NCBI RefSeq assembly: GCF_002866025.1
Contig: NZ_LNDE01000001.1
Span: 682,001-746,000 of the forward strand
Source: Thermotoga sp. KOL6
GTDB taxonomy: Bacteria; Thermotogota; Thermotogae; Thermotogales; Thermotogaceae
Length of the DNA stretch: 64,000 nucleotides
Direction: 5' to 3'
Below the pieces are notes generated by a model. The model was not told the origin of the DNA. It ran no database searches and saw only the letters and a list, made by a program, of their open reading frames with translations. Every line of letters starts with the position of its first letter. The stretch's first letter is position 1. The position numbers were made by a program, and so were the translations under genes. Positions 1-7,772 of the stretch are shown here, one piece after another.

Positions 1-35
1 TCATAGAGGCAGAGCTGGTCTATTTTGCACAGAAG

Positions 36-1019
36 TCAACTTAATCCGTATTTTTTCATTTTATATGAAAGCGTTTTGTAGTTCATTTTCAAAATTTCAC
101 ACGCCTTTTTACGGTTGCCCTCACTCTCTTCGAGGGCTTTTTCTATCATCTTTTTTTCTACGAACTCAACTACAGACTCAACGAACCGTTTCAAATCGAT
201 TCCCTTCGTTCCACTCATATCCTTCACAATAGCTTTCATCTGCTCTGCGGGTTCTTTCAGTGTAAAAATTTCGTACACTTTTTCTATAAACTCCTGTGTG
301 TTACCTGGCCAATGGTAATCAGTCAAAGCTTTTATCAGATCATCATCAACCTTTATGGTTCTCCCTTGAAGTTGTAACGATCGAAGAATACCATCCAACA
401 TATACGGTATATCCACTTTTCTTTCTCTCAATGGTGGTATTACGACGAAAGGAACTTCTCTTTCTGGAAAAGAATCCATCCCCAGTATCACTTTCTCACC
501 GGAGAACCTCGGTGGAACAAAATCCGATGGGGCATCGTCGATGAAGAGTGTCCGAGAGTTTATGTTCACTGGAAGATCCTCATGGTATGTCAGAGAAACG
601 TAATTTCCTCCTGTTACAAAATCCACATAAGCATGTCTGTGGATTCCCCGTTCAGATACAAGCGCAAACACAGAATAGGAATTGTAGAACTTCTGAATCT
701 TGAAAAGTGTTGATTTGATCTTCGCGCCTTGAAGCTCTGGAGTGTAGAGAAGTAAATTGAACTTTGCTCGCAAGGATTCATTCTCTTTCTTAACTGCGAC
801 GTAGTTCAAAGCCAAATATAACTCGTTCAGACTCTTTACAAACAGTGTATCTTCAATTTCGAGAATCCTGTCGCCGAAAATCACATCCCACTTTTCAGCG
901 AGAACTTTGTCTCTGTAATCTTCTCCTTCGTACAGATCCCAATCCACATCGTGAGATATTCTTGTTATCATATCTTTGAAGACATTAACGATGTCTTTCC
1001 TCACAAGCACTCTAAGCAC
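36..1019 (-). CDS. Degenerate NtrC-family regulator with Fis-type DNA-binding tail
   Basis: This 327-residue protein follows the NtrC plan but has lost its machinery. Residues 1-90 resemble a worn receiver domain. Residues 95-250 match an AAA+ sigma-54 activator: TLFIDD (157-162) stands at Walker B, PPLRER (195-200) and WPGN (237-240) are family landmarks. The P-loop is replaced by SERGIHRH (122-129) and no GAFTGA loop is present. The C terminus (about 293-326) is a convincing Fis-type helix-turn-helix. It probably binds DNA without ATP hydrolysis or sigma-54 contact. The start is GTG behind a GGGATGAT-like ribosome site. It is divergent from the phosphatase gene at 1083. The target genes are unknown. 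Confidence 0.75.
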   Translation of the reverse strand: MLRVLVRKDIVNVFKDMITRISHDVDWDLYEGEDYRDKVLAEKWDVIFGDRILEIEDTLFVKSLNELYLALNYVAVKKENESLRAKFNLLLYTPELQGAKIKSTLFKIQKFYNSYSVFALVSERGIHRHAYVDFVTGGNYVSLTYHEDLPVNINSRTLFIDDAPSDFVPPRFSGEKVILGMDSFPEREVPFVVIPPLRERKVDIPYMLDGILRSLQLQGRTIKVDDDLIKALTDYHWPGNTQEFIEKVYEIFTLKEPAEQMKAIVKDMSGTKGIDLKRFVESVVEFVEKKMIEKALEESEGNRKKACEILKMNYKTLSYKMKKYGLS

Positions 1020-1082
1020 TTTATCATCCCCACATGATCATTTGATTCTGTACTAAATCTTACAGAAAGGAGGACCATCTAA

Positions 1083-2231
1083 ATGAAACTAGAAAGGCTG
1101 GAAGACGATCTACTCTATCCTGATTATACCGGAAATTCTATCGTCAATTTCTCAAACACGATCTTGAAAATATACGATGAAAAGCCCCTACACGAACCTT
1201 ATAAACTGCCGAAAAAAGTGATTGAAAACCTCCGAAAGGTAATCGTTTTGATTGTTGATGCGCTCAGTTATGAAGCTTTCTCTTCCACCATTTCCGACGA
1301 CGACGTTCAAGTGTTTCCAGCCTCATCAGTTTTTCCTACAACAACGGCCGTTGCGTTGCCGAGCATTTATTCTGGATTGACTCCTTTGGAACACGGATTT
1401 CTAGGATATATTCTCTATCTTCGAGAGGTGGGAAGTCTCGTGAACATGATAGAGATGACACCTCCAGGCTTTCCAAGAGACAGCGTTCTCAAAAGTCATG
1501 AGATCCATTTCATCACAATTTTTCAACGATTACAAAAAAACGTTCAAAGTTTCTTTCTCATTCCAAGATATTTGTTGGGAAGCGGATTTTCCAGGATAAT
1601 GTCACAAGGTGCTGAACAGATCGGTTTTTCAAGTTTCGGTGATATGATTGAAAAGATCCTAGAACTGGTGAATCTTAAGGGAAAGATCCTGATTTTTGCC
1701 TATTGGTCATCTCTGGATTCAATAGCTCACAAAAGTGGTGTTGAAAGTGCTTATTTCAGAGAACTCAAATGGATTTATAGGATCTTGAAATCCGAACTAG
1801 TTCGAAAACTGAAAAAAGATACTGTCTTCTTCATGCTAAGCGATCATGGTCAGATCACAACATCAAAGGAAAAGGAAATTTGGTGGGATAAAAACTCGGA
1901 GATCTCAAAATTTTTTGAAAAGCCCCCGGCTGGTGAGCAAAGAATGATGTATCTTTACACAAGGAGAAAAAAGTCTTTGGTAGAATATCTTATGGAAAAG
2001 TATTCGGATTTCGCGTTTTTCTTAGATCCAAGAGAGTCAACAGCCCTTTTTGGTGTAGGAAAGAGGCATCCAGAATTTTTCTACAGAGTAGGGGACGTGA
2101 TTTTGATAGCGAAGAAGGACTTCTCTTTCAATTACAGATACACGGGTAAAGAAGAGAGCCTTTTGGGTAGGCATGGAAGTCTTTCTTACCAGGAATTGGT
2201 AGTGCCCTTAATAGTGTATCGGAGGTGGTAA
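1083..2231 (+). CDS. Alkaline phosphatase superfamily protein (type I phosphodiesterase/nucleotide pyrophosphatase-like)
   Basis: A 382-residue cytoplasmic protein of the metal-dependent alkaline phosphatase superfamily. Metal-site landmarks are visible in order: IVDALSY near residue 57, FPTTTAVALPS near 85 (TTT holds the usual nucleophile threonine), SSLDSIAH near 210, LSDHGQ near 255, and GRHGSLS near 360. This pattern fits nucleotide pyrophosphatase/phosphodiesterase relatives, and the substrate cannot be told. No signal peptide is seen, unlike most secreted alkaline phosphatases. An AAAGGAGG ribosome site at 1066-1073 fixes the ATG. The gene leads a plus-strand cluster that continues through the YkuK-like, PurH-like and ComF genes. 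Confidence 0.8.
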   Translation: MKLERLEDDLLYPDYTGNSIVNFSNTILKIYDEKPLHEPYKLPKKVIENLRKVIVLIVDALSYEAFSSTISDDDVQVFPASSVFPTTTAVALPSIYSGLTPLEHGFLGYILYLREVGSLVNMIEMTPPGFPRDSVLKSHEIHFITIFQRLQKNVQSFFLIPRYLLGSGFSRIMSQGAEQIGFSSFGDMIEKILELVNLKGKILIFAYWSSLDSIAHKSGVESAYFRELKWIYRILKSELVRKLKKDTVFFMLSDHGQITTSKEKEIWWDKNSEISKFFEKPPAGEQRMMYLYTRRKKSLVEYLMEKYSDFAFFLDPRESTALFGVGKRHPEFFYRVGDVILIAKKDFSFNYRYTGKEESLLGRHGSLSYQELVVPLIVYRRW

Positions 2232-2280
2232 GTTCCGTTATCTGAAAAGTCCCACCTGGGGAAAAGTTGATCATCAAAAG

Positions 2281-2685
2281 GTGATTGAACTGATTAAGAA
2301 ATTCACTAGCGGGTATGAATACGCAATTTTCGTAGGTACGGACAGTGATGTAAAAGACGGAGAGGTAATTTATGCCACAGTACTTGTGGTGTACAGGTTG
2401 GGGAATGGGGCCACATACTTTTACACCGTGTATAAAGATGGAAACAGAAAAGATCTTTACACAAGAATATTCAAAGAAGCTGAAATGAGTTTAGAAATGG
2501 CGAAGTTTGTGGAAGAAATCCTGAAGTTGGGAAAACCGGTGGTACATCTTGACATTGGATACGAGGGCCTGACGAAAGAATTAGTGTCCAGTGTTATTGG
2601 TTACGTGAAAGGGATGGGATATCCTTACCAGGTGAAACCCAATTCGTTTGCCGCCACAAAAATTGCTCATAAACACACCAAATGA
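2281..2685 (+). CDS. YkuK-family RNase H-like protein (DUF458); true start uncertain
   Basis: The product matches the YkuK/DUF458 RNase H-like family: FVGTDSDV near the N terminus, HLDIGYEG in the middle, and KPNSFAATKIAHKHTK at the end. The biological role of the family is poorly known. The first in-frame canonical start is the GTG at 2281, which has only a weak, distant ribosome site. The same frame reads on upstream through codons for LKSPTWGKVDHQKV (about 2242-2283), which resembles the conserved start of the family as I remember it. A good GGAGG sits at 2221-2225. There is no ATG, GTG or TTG between the in-frame stop at 2212 and 2281, so initiation may use CTG at 2242. Confidence 0.75.
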   Translation: MIELIKKFTSGYEYAIFVGTDSDVKDGEVIYATVLVVYRLGNGATYFYTVYKDGNRKDLYTRIFKEAEMSLEMAKFVEEILKLGKPVVHLDIGYEGLTKELVSSVIGYVKGMGYPYQVKPNSFAATKIAHKHTK

Positions 2686-2698
2686 GGAGGTTTCGGGT

Positions 2699-3787
2699 GT
2701 GAGAATTCTTTTGAAACTATCAAAGATCGAAAATGAACTAGTGAATGTTTTGGAAAGCCTCGAGGAAGGATATGAAATTGTGGTGGATAAAAGTATCTTT
2801 GAGGATTTGAAAAGAAGAGTGCCCAATGTTTCCTTGTACAAAAATTTACAAGATTTCGATTTACTCTACATGGATTGGGAGAAAATACCCTCGAGTAAAA
2901 GGGAGACAGATATCCTTTCTATTGTGGACATAAACAAAATCAACCTCTTTTTTGAAACCATTAAGAATTATCGTGAAAAATTAGTGGTAACGACCCTTGA
3001 TAATCTGAAAACGGCTCTCTCGGAGATAGAACAGACAGGCGATATATCTTTACAAACGAGGCGTCGCTTGGTATTGAAAGAATTAGCTCGTTTTTTGAGC
3101 ATCCTGTCCAGATTGCTAGAAGATTTGTCCGATCTCTTTTTCATAAAAGAATGGAAGGCATTGGTTTTGAAAAAAGTCTCAGAGCAAGGAGCAGAGTCGA
3201 TTGTCAATCTGTTCCCCGTGGAGGCCCCTGAAAAATTTGTGTTGGACATAAGCCTCGCTGTCCATTTTATTCGATACCTTCCTAAAAACGCCTGTGTTTT
3301 GATAAGAGATCAAAAGGTTATCTATGCCTCTTCAGAAGGTAATCTTCCAGATCTCAAAGGGGGAGTCTTAGGATACAAAGGCACTTTCCACGAAAAGAAG
3401 AAATTCGATTTTATTGTGGCAGAAGACTTTGTAAACGGTGTGGAAGGGATCAGGTTGGACGACGTCGAATCACAAGAAGATGGCCTCGTACTCTTTGGAA
3501 TCTCTGGTCTCTCCAGAGAACCCATTCCAACAGATGATTTCACGGAAGCTTTGGCACTTCATCCCGTTTTTAACTGCTGTGCAATAACGAAAGAGGGTCG
3601 CTTGATTGCCCATCTGGTTGAACTTCAAAGTGAAAAAATCTTTATGAAACTGGAACAAATCGATCTTTCAGGAACGAGAGTTGCCTTCAATTTCTCAATC
3701 GAGGAATCTTTAGCAACCGAGATAAAAAAGAAAGGTGCAGAGAGAGTGTCATGGATAGATTCGAGAAAGACTTGGAGAAGATACTGA
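2699..3787 (+). CDS. PurH-like protein of unknown function (degenerate paralogue)
   Basis: I recognise no active enzyme here, but the layout recalls PurH (AICAR transformylase/IMP cyclohydrolase). Residues about 77-130 contain an aligned stretch ending in GDISLQTRRRLVLKELARF, like the GEVSLETRRKLAAKAF block of the cyclohydrolase domain. Residues about 182-203 (DISLAVHFIRYLPKNACVL) recall the transformylase block with VKSNAIVL. The GGPxMVRAAAKN motif, the KHxNPCG-type catalytic segment and the C-terminal DAFFPF region are missing, and the protein is shorter (362 residues). GTG at 2699 is chosen because GAGGAGG lies at 2684-2690. It overlaps comF by 37 bases, which suggests translational coupling. 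Confidence 0.6.
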   Translation: MRILLKLSKIENELVNVLESLEEGYEIVVDKSIFEDLKRRVPNVSLYKNLQDFDLLYMDWEKIPSSKRETDILSIVDINKINLFFETIKNYREKLVVTTLDNLKTALSEIEQTGDISLQTRRRLVLKELARFLSILSRLLEDLSDLFFIKEWKALVLKKVSEQGAESIVNLFPVEAPEKFVLDISLAVHFIRYLPKNACVLIRDQKVIYASSEGNLPDLKGGVLGYKGTFHEKKKFDFIVAEDFVNGVEGIRLDDVESQEDGLVLFGISGLSREPIPTDDFTEALALHPVFNCCAITKEGRLIAHLVELQSEKIFMKLEQIDLSGTRVAFNFSIEESLATEIKKKGAERVSWIDSRKTWRRY

Positions 3788-4386
3788 AATATCTGTTCTT
3801 GAACACGTGCGTCCTTTGTGGAAGAGAAACTTCTCCACTGTCTGTTCTCTGTGAAGAATGCGAAACGAAAATTTTGAAAAAAGGTCCTTCGTTTTACAGC
3901 GAATCTCACAGAAATTACGAAATGTTTGTGTATTCCGACTACAGAGACGAGCTAGAACAGTTGATAAAACTCTACAAATATCGCAAAGAGCGACAACTTT
4001 CAAAATTTCTAGTGAGGGTTTTTGTTAAATTGTACAGTTACTTCCCAAGACAGGCAGATATGGTAACCTGGATTCCCTCTTCTTTGGACTCGCTGGAGGA
4101 AAGAGGATTTGATCATATGGAACTCATCGCGAAAAAGATCACCAAATTTCTTAAGATCCCCGCCGCAAAGCTCTTAGAAAATATTTCAAAAGGAAGACAA
4201 GTTGAAAGGCGGAGAGAAGAAAGAAAAAAGATGGGACGTTTCGTCTGCCGGAAAATTCCTCCCCGAAATATCATCCTTCTGGACGATGTAATGACAACAG
4301 GAACAAGCATAAAAGATTCCGTAAAGGTCCTACTCGAAAATGGAGCAAATAGGGTTTTCGTTTATATTCTGGCAAGAACTACGTGA
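3751..4386 (+). CDS. ComF-family phosphoribosyltransferase-like protein
   Basis: This 211-residue protein has the ComF layout. An N-terminal zinc finger has paired cysteines (CVLCGRE and LCEECE, about residues 15-33). The C-terminal type I phosphoribosyltransferase fold carries the PRPP-binding motif ILLDDVMTTGTS near residue 175. ComF relatives take part in DNA uptake in competent bacteria, and Thermotoga also carries the family; the role here is inferred. It is the last gene of the cluster starting at 1083. Its end overlaps the convergent glycerate kinase gene by 8 bases. Confidence 0.85.
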   Translation: MDRFEKDLEKILKYLFLNTCVLCGRETSPLSVLCEECETKILKKGPSFYSESHRNYEMFVYSDYRDELEQLIKLYKYRKERQLSKFLVRVFVKLYSYFPRQADMVTWIPSSLDSLEERGFDHMELIAKKITKFLKIPAAKLLENISKGRQVERRREERKKMGRFVCRKIPPRNIILLDDVMTTGTSIKDSVKVLLENGANRVFVYILARTT

Positions 4387-5632
4387 CCAAACCAACTATC
4401 AGATCGTTGACGTTAGTCCCCGTAGGGCCCGTTATTAAAAGTGAACCTGCTTTCTTCAAAGCGTTATAAGAGTCATTGTTTTCCAGATATAAGTTAGGAT
4501 CCTCTCCCATTCGCTTCAAAATGAGTGTGGTTTCACCATCGACAACACCACCAGCTGCATCCGTAGGTCCATCGGTTCCATCCGTTCCAACAGCACACAA
4601 AGCCACACCATCTAATCCTTCAAGGGTAATCGCCGCTGAAAGTGCGAGCTCTTGATTTCTACCACCCAACCCCGTTCCTCTAACATGAACAACGGTTTCA
4701 CCACCAAAGATCACAGCTGCTGGCCTCCTCAACGGTCTGTTCGCGAATTTGATTTCCCTCATCACACTGGCAATAAACTTTCCTGCTTCCCGTGCTTCAC
4801 AATCTAGTGTTGTCGTAACTATTTCTGCATTGAATCCTTCTTCCGAAGCTGCTTTTTTTGCCTCCTCACACACCTTTTTTACGTTGCCGATGAGATGAAT
4901 CTCCACATTGGAAAGATGCTTGGGAGTTTCTTCCATAAGAGCTTTTTTCACTCCTTCATTCACTTCAACACCGTACTTTTCCAAAACTCTCAAGGCATCT
5001 TTCGAAGTTGATCGGTCCGGCCACGTGGGTCCTGAGGCTATCACATCGAGTTTGTCACCTAAAACGTCTGAAAGAACGAAAGTGATCACTCTCGCTGGAT
5101 AAACTCTCTCTGCAAACCTTCCGCCTTTCACTTGTGAAAGGTGCTTTCTCACCGCATTTGTCTCTTCAATATTCGCTCCACTCTTGAGGAGAACATCGGT
5201 TATTTTTCTCAGCTCTTCAAGAGAAACTCCCTCCATAGGCAACTCGAACAGAGAAGATCCTCCACCAGACAACAAAAAAAGGATCTCGCAGTTTTCTTTT
5301 AGTTCATTTGCCAACTCTAGTACCCTTCTGGTTGCTTTTATAGTGTTTTCATCCGGAACAGGATGCCCAGCTTCGTATATTTCGAATTCATCGATGGGAC
5401 CCTCACTATGACCGTATTTCGTTATTACGATACCTTTCTCTATCTTCTCTCCTAGAATTTCATAGGCAGCGTTCGCCATTCTCCATGCCGCTTTTCCTAC
5501 CGCTACGAGAAAAACTCTATCAACATCGACATTTTTCAAGGTTTCTTTTACTGCTCTATCGGGCAGTACAGAATCTATTGCCTTTCTCACTATCCTGAGT
5601 AATACATCCTTCAAGGATTCAGAATCAAACAA
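4379..5632 (-). CDS. Glycerate 2-kinase (MOFRL/GckA family)
   Basis: A 417-residue enzyme of the DUF4147/MOFRL glycerate kinase family, predicted to phosphorylate D-glycerate to 2-phosphoglycerate in the cytoplasm. Supporting stretches are VAVGKAAWRMA near residue 45, LLSGGGSSLFELP near 120, a GGRNQELALSAA block near 330 and the family tail with GTDGTDGPTDAAGG near 355. The start is TTG at 5632, supported by AAAGGAGG seven bases upstream. It overlaps the nitroreductase gene by 22 bases and is probably co-transcribed with it. The same pairing occurs in T. maritima as I recall (TM1585-TM1586). Confidence 0.9.
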   Translation of the reverse strand: MFDSESLKDVLLRIVRKAIDSVLPDRAVKETLKNVDVDRVFLVAVGKAAWRMANAAYEILGEKIEKGIVITKYGHSEGPIDEFEIYEAGHPVPDENTIKATRRVLELANELKENCEILFLLSGGGSSLFELPMEGVSLEELRKITDVLLKSGANIEETNAVRKHLSQVKGGRFAERVYPARVITFVLSDVLGDKLDVIASGPTWPDRSTSKDALRVLEKYGVEVNEGVKKALMEETPKHLSNVEIHLIGNVKKVCEEAKKAASEEGFNAEIVTTTLDCEAREAGKFIASVMREIKFANRPLRRPAAVIFGGETVVHVRGTGLGGRNQELALSAAITLEGLDGVALCAVGTDGTDGPTDAAGGVVDGETTLILKRMGEDPNLYLENNDSYNALKKAGSLLITGPTGTNVNDLIVGLVT

Positions 5633-6234
5633 TACGTATCCTCCTTTCTCTTCAGAATTTCAGGTTCTCTTTTGTAAATTTCTCTGGCAACGAGAAACGC
5701 GTGAGAAAGAGCTATTCCGAGATCCACTGGCTTCCTTGAGGAGATGCAAAGTTCCCTGCCAGTGAATCTAAACCTCCAAGGTTGTCCATTGAGAGCCGAT
5801 GGAGCCAAGATGGTCAGTTCGATTATCCTGATGATCTCGGGTTGTAGCTCTTCTATATCGTTTTCGAGAAACGAACTGATGGGTTTCCTCTTCCTGCTGA
5901 AATCCCTGTTTTTTGGATATCCAAAAGCGATTATGTAAGGAACATTCGGATGAGGGGAACGAGCCATCCAACAAGTCCCAAGCCCTTTCATTGTTAAAAA
6001 GAGTACAATTTGCTCTCCCTGAAAACCATAATCGACAAGTTCATCAAAACTTTTTTTAGTTGTTGCATAAATGTAATGTGGAAAATCCTGAAAATTTGCT
6101 TTCCAATCATACTTTTTTGTGATAAACTTTATGCTTGAAAAGATTTTCAATTCTTCTTTTAAACTATCTGGTAGATTCCTCCTCAGAAAGTTCCGCACCG
6201 AGTGTCTGCTCTCTATGGCCTCAAAGATATCCAT
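5611..6234 (-). CDS. Nitroreductase-family protein
   Basis: A 207-residue flavin-dependent nitroreductase-like protein. The N terminus IEAIESRHSVRNF-type block (here FEAIESRHSVRNF) is the FMN-binding signature. An APSALNGQPWRF block near residue 145 resembles the second part of the family, so the chain looks like a fused or rearranged half-dimer. The substrate is unknown. ATG at 6234 follows AGAGGTGAG. The neighbouring plus-strand start at 6261 is only 26 bases away, so any promoter for this gene must sit inside the divergent gene. The gene precedes and overlaps glycerate kinase. Confidence 0.8.
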   Translation of the reverse strand: MDIFEAIESRHSVRNFLRRNLPDSLKEELKIFSSIKFITKKYDWKANFQDFPHYIYATTKKSFDELVDYGFQGEQIVLFLTMKGLGTCWMARSPHPNVPYIIAFGYPKNRDFSRKRKPISSFLENDIEELQPEIIRIIELTILAPSALNGQPWRFRFTGRELCISSRKPVDLGIALSHAFLVAREIYKREPEILKRKEDTYCLILNP

Positions 6235-6260
6235 CCACTCACCTCTGGGGGGTGTTAAAT

Positions 6261-6650
6261 GTGGAAAAATTTTTGTTTGTGGTTTTGATTTTCCTCTCTT
6301 TTTCTCTTTCGTTTGGTTCTTTTTTGTTTTTTACGGAATTGAATGTGGAATTTCCTGAAGAAATGTATGAAACCCTCGGAACAAAATCATTCCTCGTAAA
6401 ATATTTTACTCTTTTCGAAAACGAAAGGCAAAAAGGGATTATTTTCTCAGGGTGGATTTTCTTGCCCACCTCTCAATCGGAAAAATTCGTGGAGCTCCGT
6501 GTGGAAGGAAAGGAAGAAACGCACACTTTCAAAGTAAAAACCAGGCGAGATGGATTCTATTTGGTGATACCTCCTCATCTTCTAATAGTTCCAAAAGAAG
6601 CGAAGATTTTCCTTGAGGAATATGAAATAGGGAGTGATCCTGTTGATTAA
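6261..6650 (+). CDS. Small membrane-anchored or secreted protein of unknown function
   Basis: I do not recognise this 129-residue protein. It starts with a hydrophobic segment (residues 3-24, FLFVVLIFLSFSLSFGSFLF) that could be a signal peptide or anchor, followed by a beta-rich polar domain. GTG at 6261 is preferred because GGGGGTG lies just upstream, and longer versions of the frame run back into the nitroreductase gene. Its end overlaps the GGDEF gene that follows by 17 bases, so the two are likely translated together. It may be an envelope partner for that cyclase. A possible promoter (TTGAAA 6135-6140, TTTAAA 6158-6163) lies within the nitroreductase gene. Confidence 0.6.
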   Translation: MEKFLFVVLIFLSFSLSFGSFLFFTELNVEFPEEMYETLGTKSFLVKYFTLFENERQKGIIFSGWIFLPTSQSEKFVELRVEGKEETHTFKVKTRRDGFYLVIPPHLLIVPKEAKIFLEEYEIGSDPVD

Positions 6651-7377
6651 AGAAATGGTTTATGTTCTTGCGGCTTTTCTCCTTCTGTTTTTTATCTTTC
6701 TTGTGAGAAAGTATGTGAAGAATTTTGAAGGTGAAGTCTTGTTAGAAACGGGTGTAGCGATAATAACAGTTGGACTTTTTATCAATTTGTTTTACGAGTT
6801 CATAGGATACAACATTATGATTTTGGGGATTCTCGTTTCATTTTTCGGAGTGACCAAGATATTCAAATCTCTTAAAGAAATAGCCATCAAAGATCATCTT
6901 ACCGGTCTTCACACTCGATATTATTTCTTCGAAGAGTGGCTTCCCCAAGAGATGGAGAGGCAAAAGCGAAAAAAGGGAAGTGGAATCGCCTTTCTAATAA
7001 TAGATCTAGATGATTTCAAAGAGATCAATGATCGGTATTCTCATAAAATTGGTGATAAACTTTTGAAACACGTTTCCCACGAAATATTGAAAAACATCAG
7101 AAAAACGGATTGTGCAGTAAGATTTGGTGGTGATGAAATACTAATTGCTTTCCCAGACATAGATGAAAAAAGTGTGCTCAACATAGTTAAAAGATTAGAA
7201 AAAAGATTGAAATTCAATCCAATCGGCCTGCCTATAAACTTCTCTTACGGTATAGAAACTTGGAAACCTGGAGAAAACATAGAAAATATCATACAAAAGG
7301 CAGATATTCAAATGTACACCTTGAAAAATATGCGAAAGCAATATCGAGCACTGACAAAAGAGCCAGATGTTGACTAA
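6634..7377 (+). CDS. Membrane GGDEF-domain protein (probable diguanylate cyclase, GGDEI variant)
   Basis: Two hydrophobic segments (about residues 6-24 and 34-72, the second perhaps a hairpin pair) precede a GGDEF domain. DHLTGLHTRYYF starts the domain near residue 88, IIDLDDFKEIND carries the metal-binding aspartate, and RKTDCAVRFGGDEI holds an RxxD inhibitory-site pattern plus the active-site loop. The last residue of the signature is Ile rather than Phe, so activity (2 GTP to c-di-GMP) is plausible but not certain. The GTG at 6634 could be replaced by TTG at 6643, better spaced from GGGAG at 6630. The -35 box of the following tRNA promoter overlaps the stop codon. Confidence 0.82.
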   Translation: MILLIKEMVYVLAAFLLLFFIFLVRKYVKNFEGEVLLETGVAIITVGLFINLFYEFIGYNIMILGILVSFFGVTKIFKSLKEIAIKDHLTGLHTRYYFFEEWLPQEMERQKRKKGSGIAFLIIDLDDFKEINDRYSHKIGDKLLKHVSHEILKNIRKTDCAVRFGGDEILIAFPDIDEKSVLNIVKRLEKRLKFNPIGLPINFSYGIETWKPGENIENIIQKADIQMYTLKNMRKQYRALTKEPDVD

Positions 7378-7398
7378 AACTGGATTTTGATGTAATAT
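7370..7398 (+). promoter_or_regulatory. Promoter of the tRNA-Val/tRNA-Phe transcript
   Basis: TTGACT (7370-7375), a 17-base spacer and TAATAT (7393-7398) lie 12 bases before the first tRNA base. The -35 box overlaps the last codons of the GGDEF gene. Confidence 0.75.
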
Positions 7399-7410
7399 AT
7401 TTACTGCGGT

Positions 7411-7485
7411 GGGAGCGTAGCTCAGGGGGAGAGCGCCTGCCTTACAAGCAGGAGGTCGTAGGTTCAAGTCCTGCCGCTCCCACCA
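7411..7485 (+). tRNA. tRNA-Val (anticodon TAC)
   Basis: A complete 75-base cloverleaf. The acceptor GGGAGCG (7411-7417) pairs with CGCTCCC (7475-7481), followed by discriminator A and an encoded CCA. The anticodon stem CCTGC/GCAGG encloses loop CTTACAA with TAC at 7443-7445. The T arm contains GGTTCAAGTCC. It is co-transcribed with tRNA-Phe 12 bases downstream. Confidence 0.97.
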
Positions 7486-7497
7486 GAAGCACAAGGT

Positions 7498-7573
7498 GGC
7501 CAGGTAGCTCAGTTGGTAGAGCACTGGACTGAAAATCCAGGTGTCGGCGGTTCGATTCCGCCCCTGGCCACCA
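7498..7573 (+). tRNA. tRNA-Phe (anticodon GAA)
   Basis: A complete 76-base cloverleaf. GGCCAGG (7498-7504) pairs with CCTGGCC (7563-7569), followed by discriminator A and encoded CCA. The anticodon stem CTGGA/TCCAG holds loop CTGAAAA with GAA at 7531-7533. The T arm has GGTTCGATTCC. Confidence 0.97.
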
Positions 7574-7615
7574 GTTTTGCTGAAGGTTCGTAAAAAGATA
7601 TCTATGTCATCCAAG

Positions 7616-7648
7616 CCGGGAGACAACAGCTCCCGGATTTTTGTTTTT
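7616..7648 (+). terminator. Rho-independent terminator of the tRNA operon
   Basis: CCGGGAG (7616-7622) and CTCCCGG (7630-7636) form a 7-bp stem followed by TTTTTGTTTTT-like sequence, about 40 bases after tRNA-Phe. Confidence 0.85.
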
Positions 7649-7772
7649 ACTTTCACAGAGAAACAAAACTTTGCTGTTTATGATACAATGTTGGTGATAT
7701 ATTACATAGACCTAGAAGATCACACGTCAGTATTCAGAGAAGAAAATTTCACGGTATGGGGGAGATTTTACT

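Noticed and set aside
7195-7656. 153-residue open frame on the minus strand
   Set aside because: It is antisense to both tRNA genes and the end of a GGDEF gene, and shows no protein family features.
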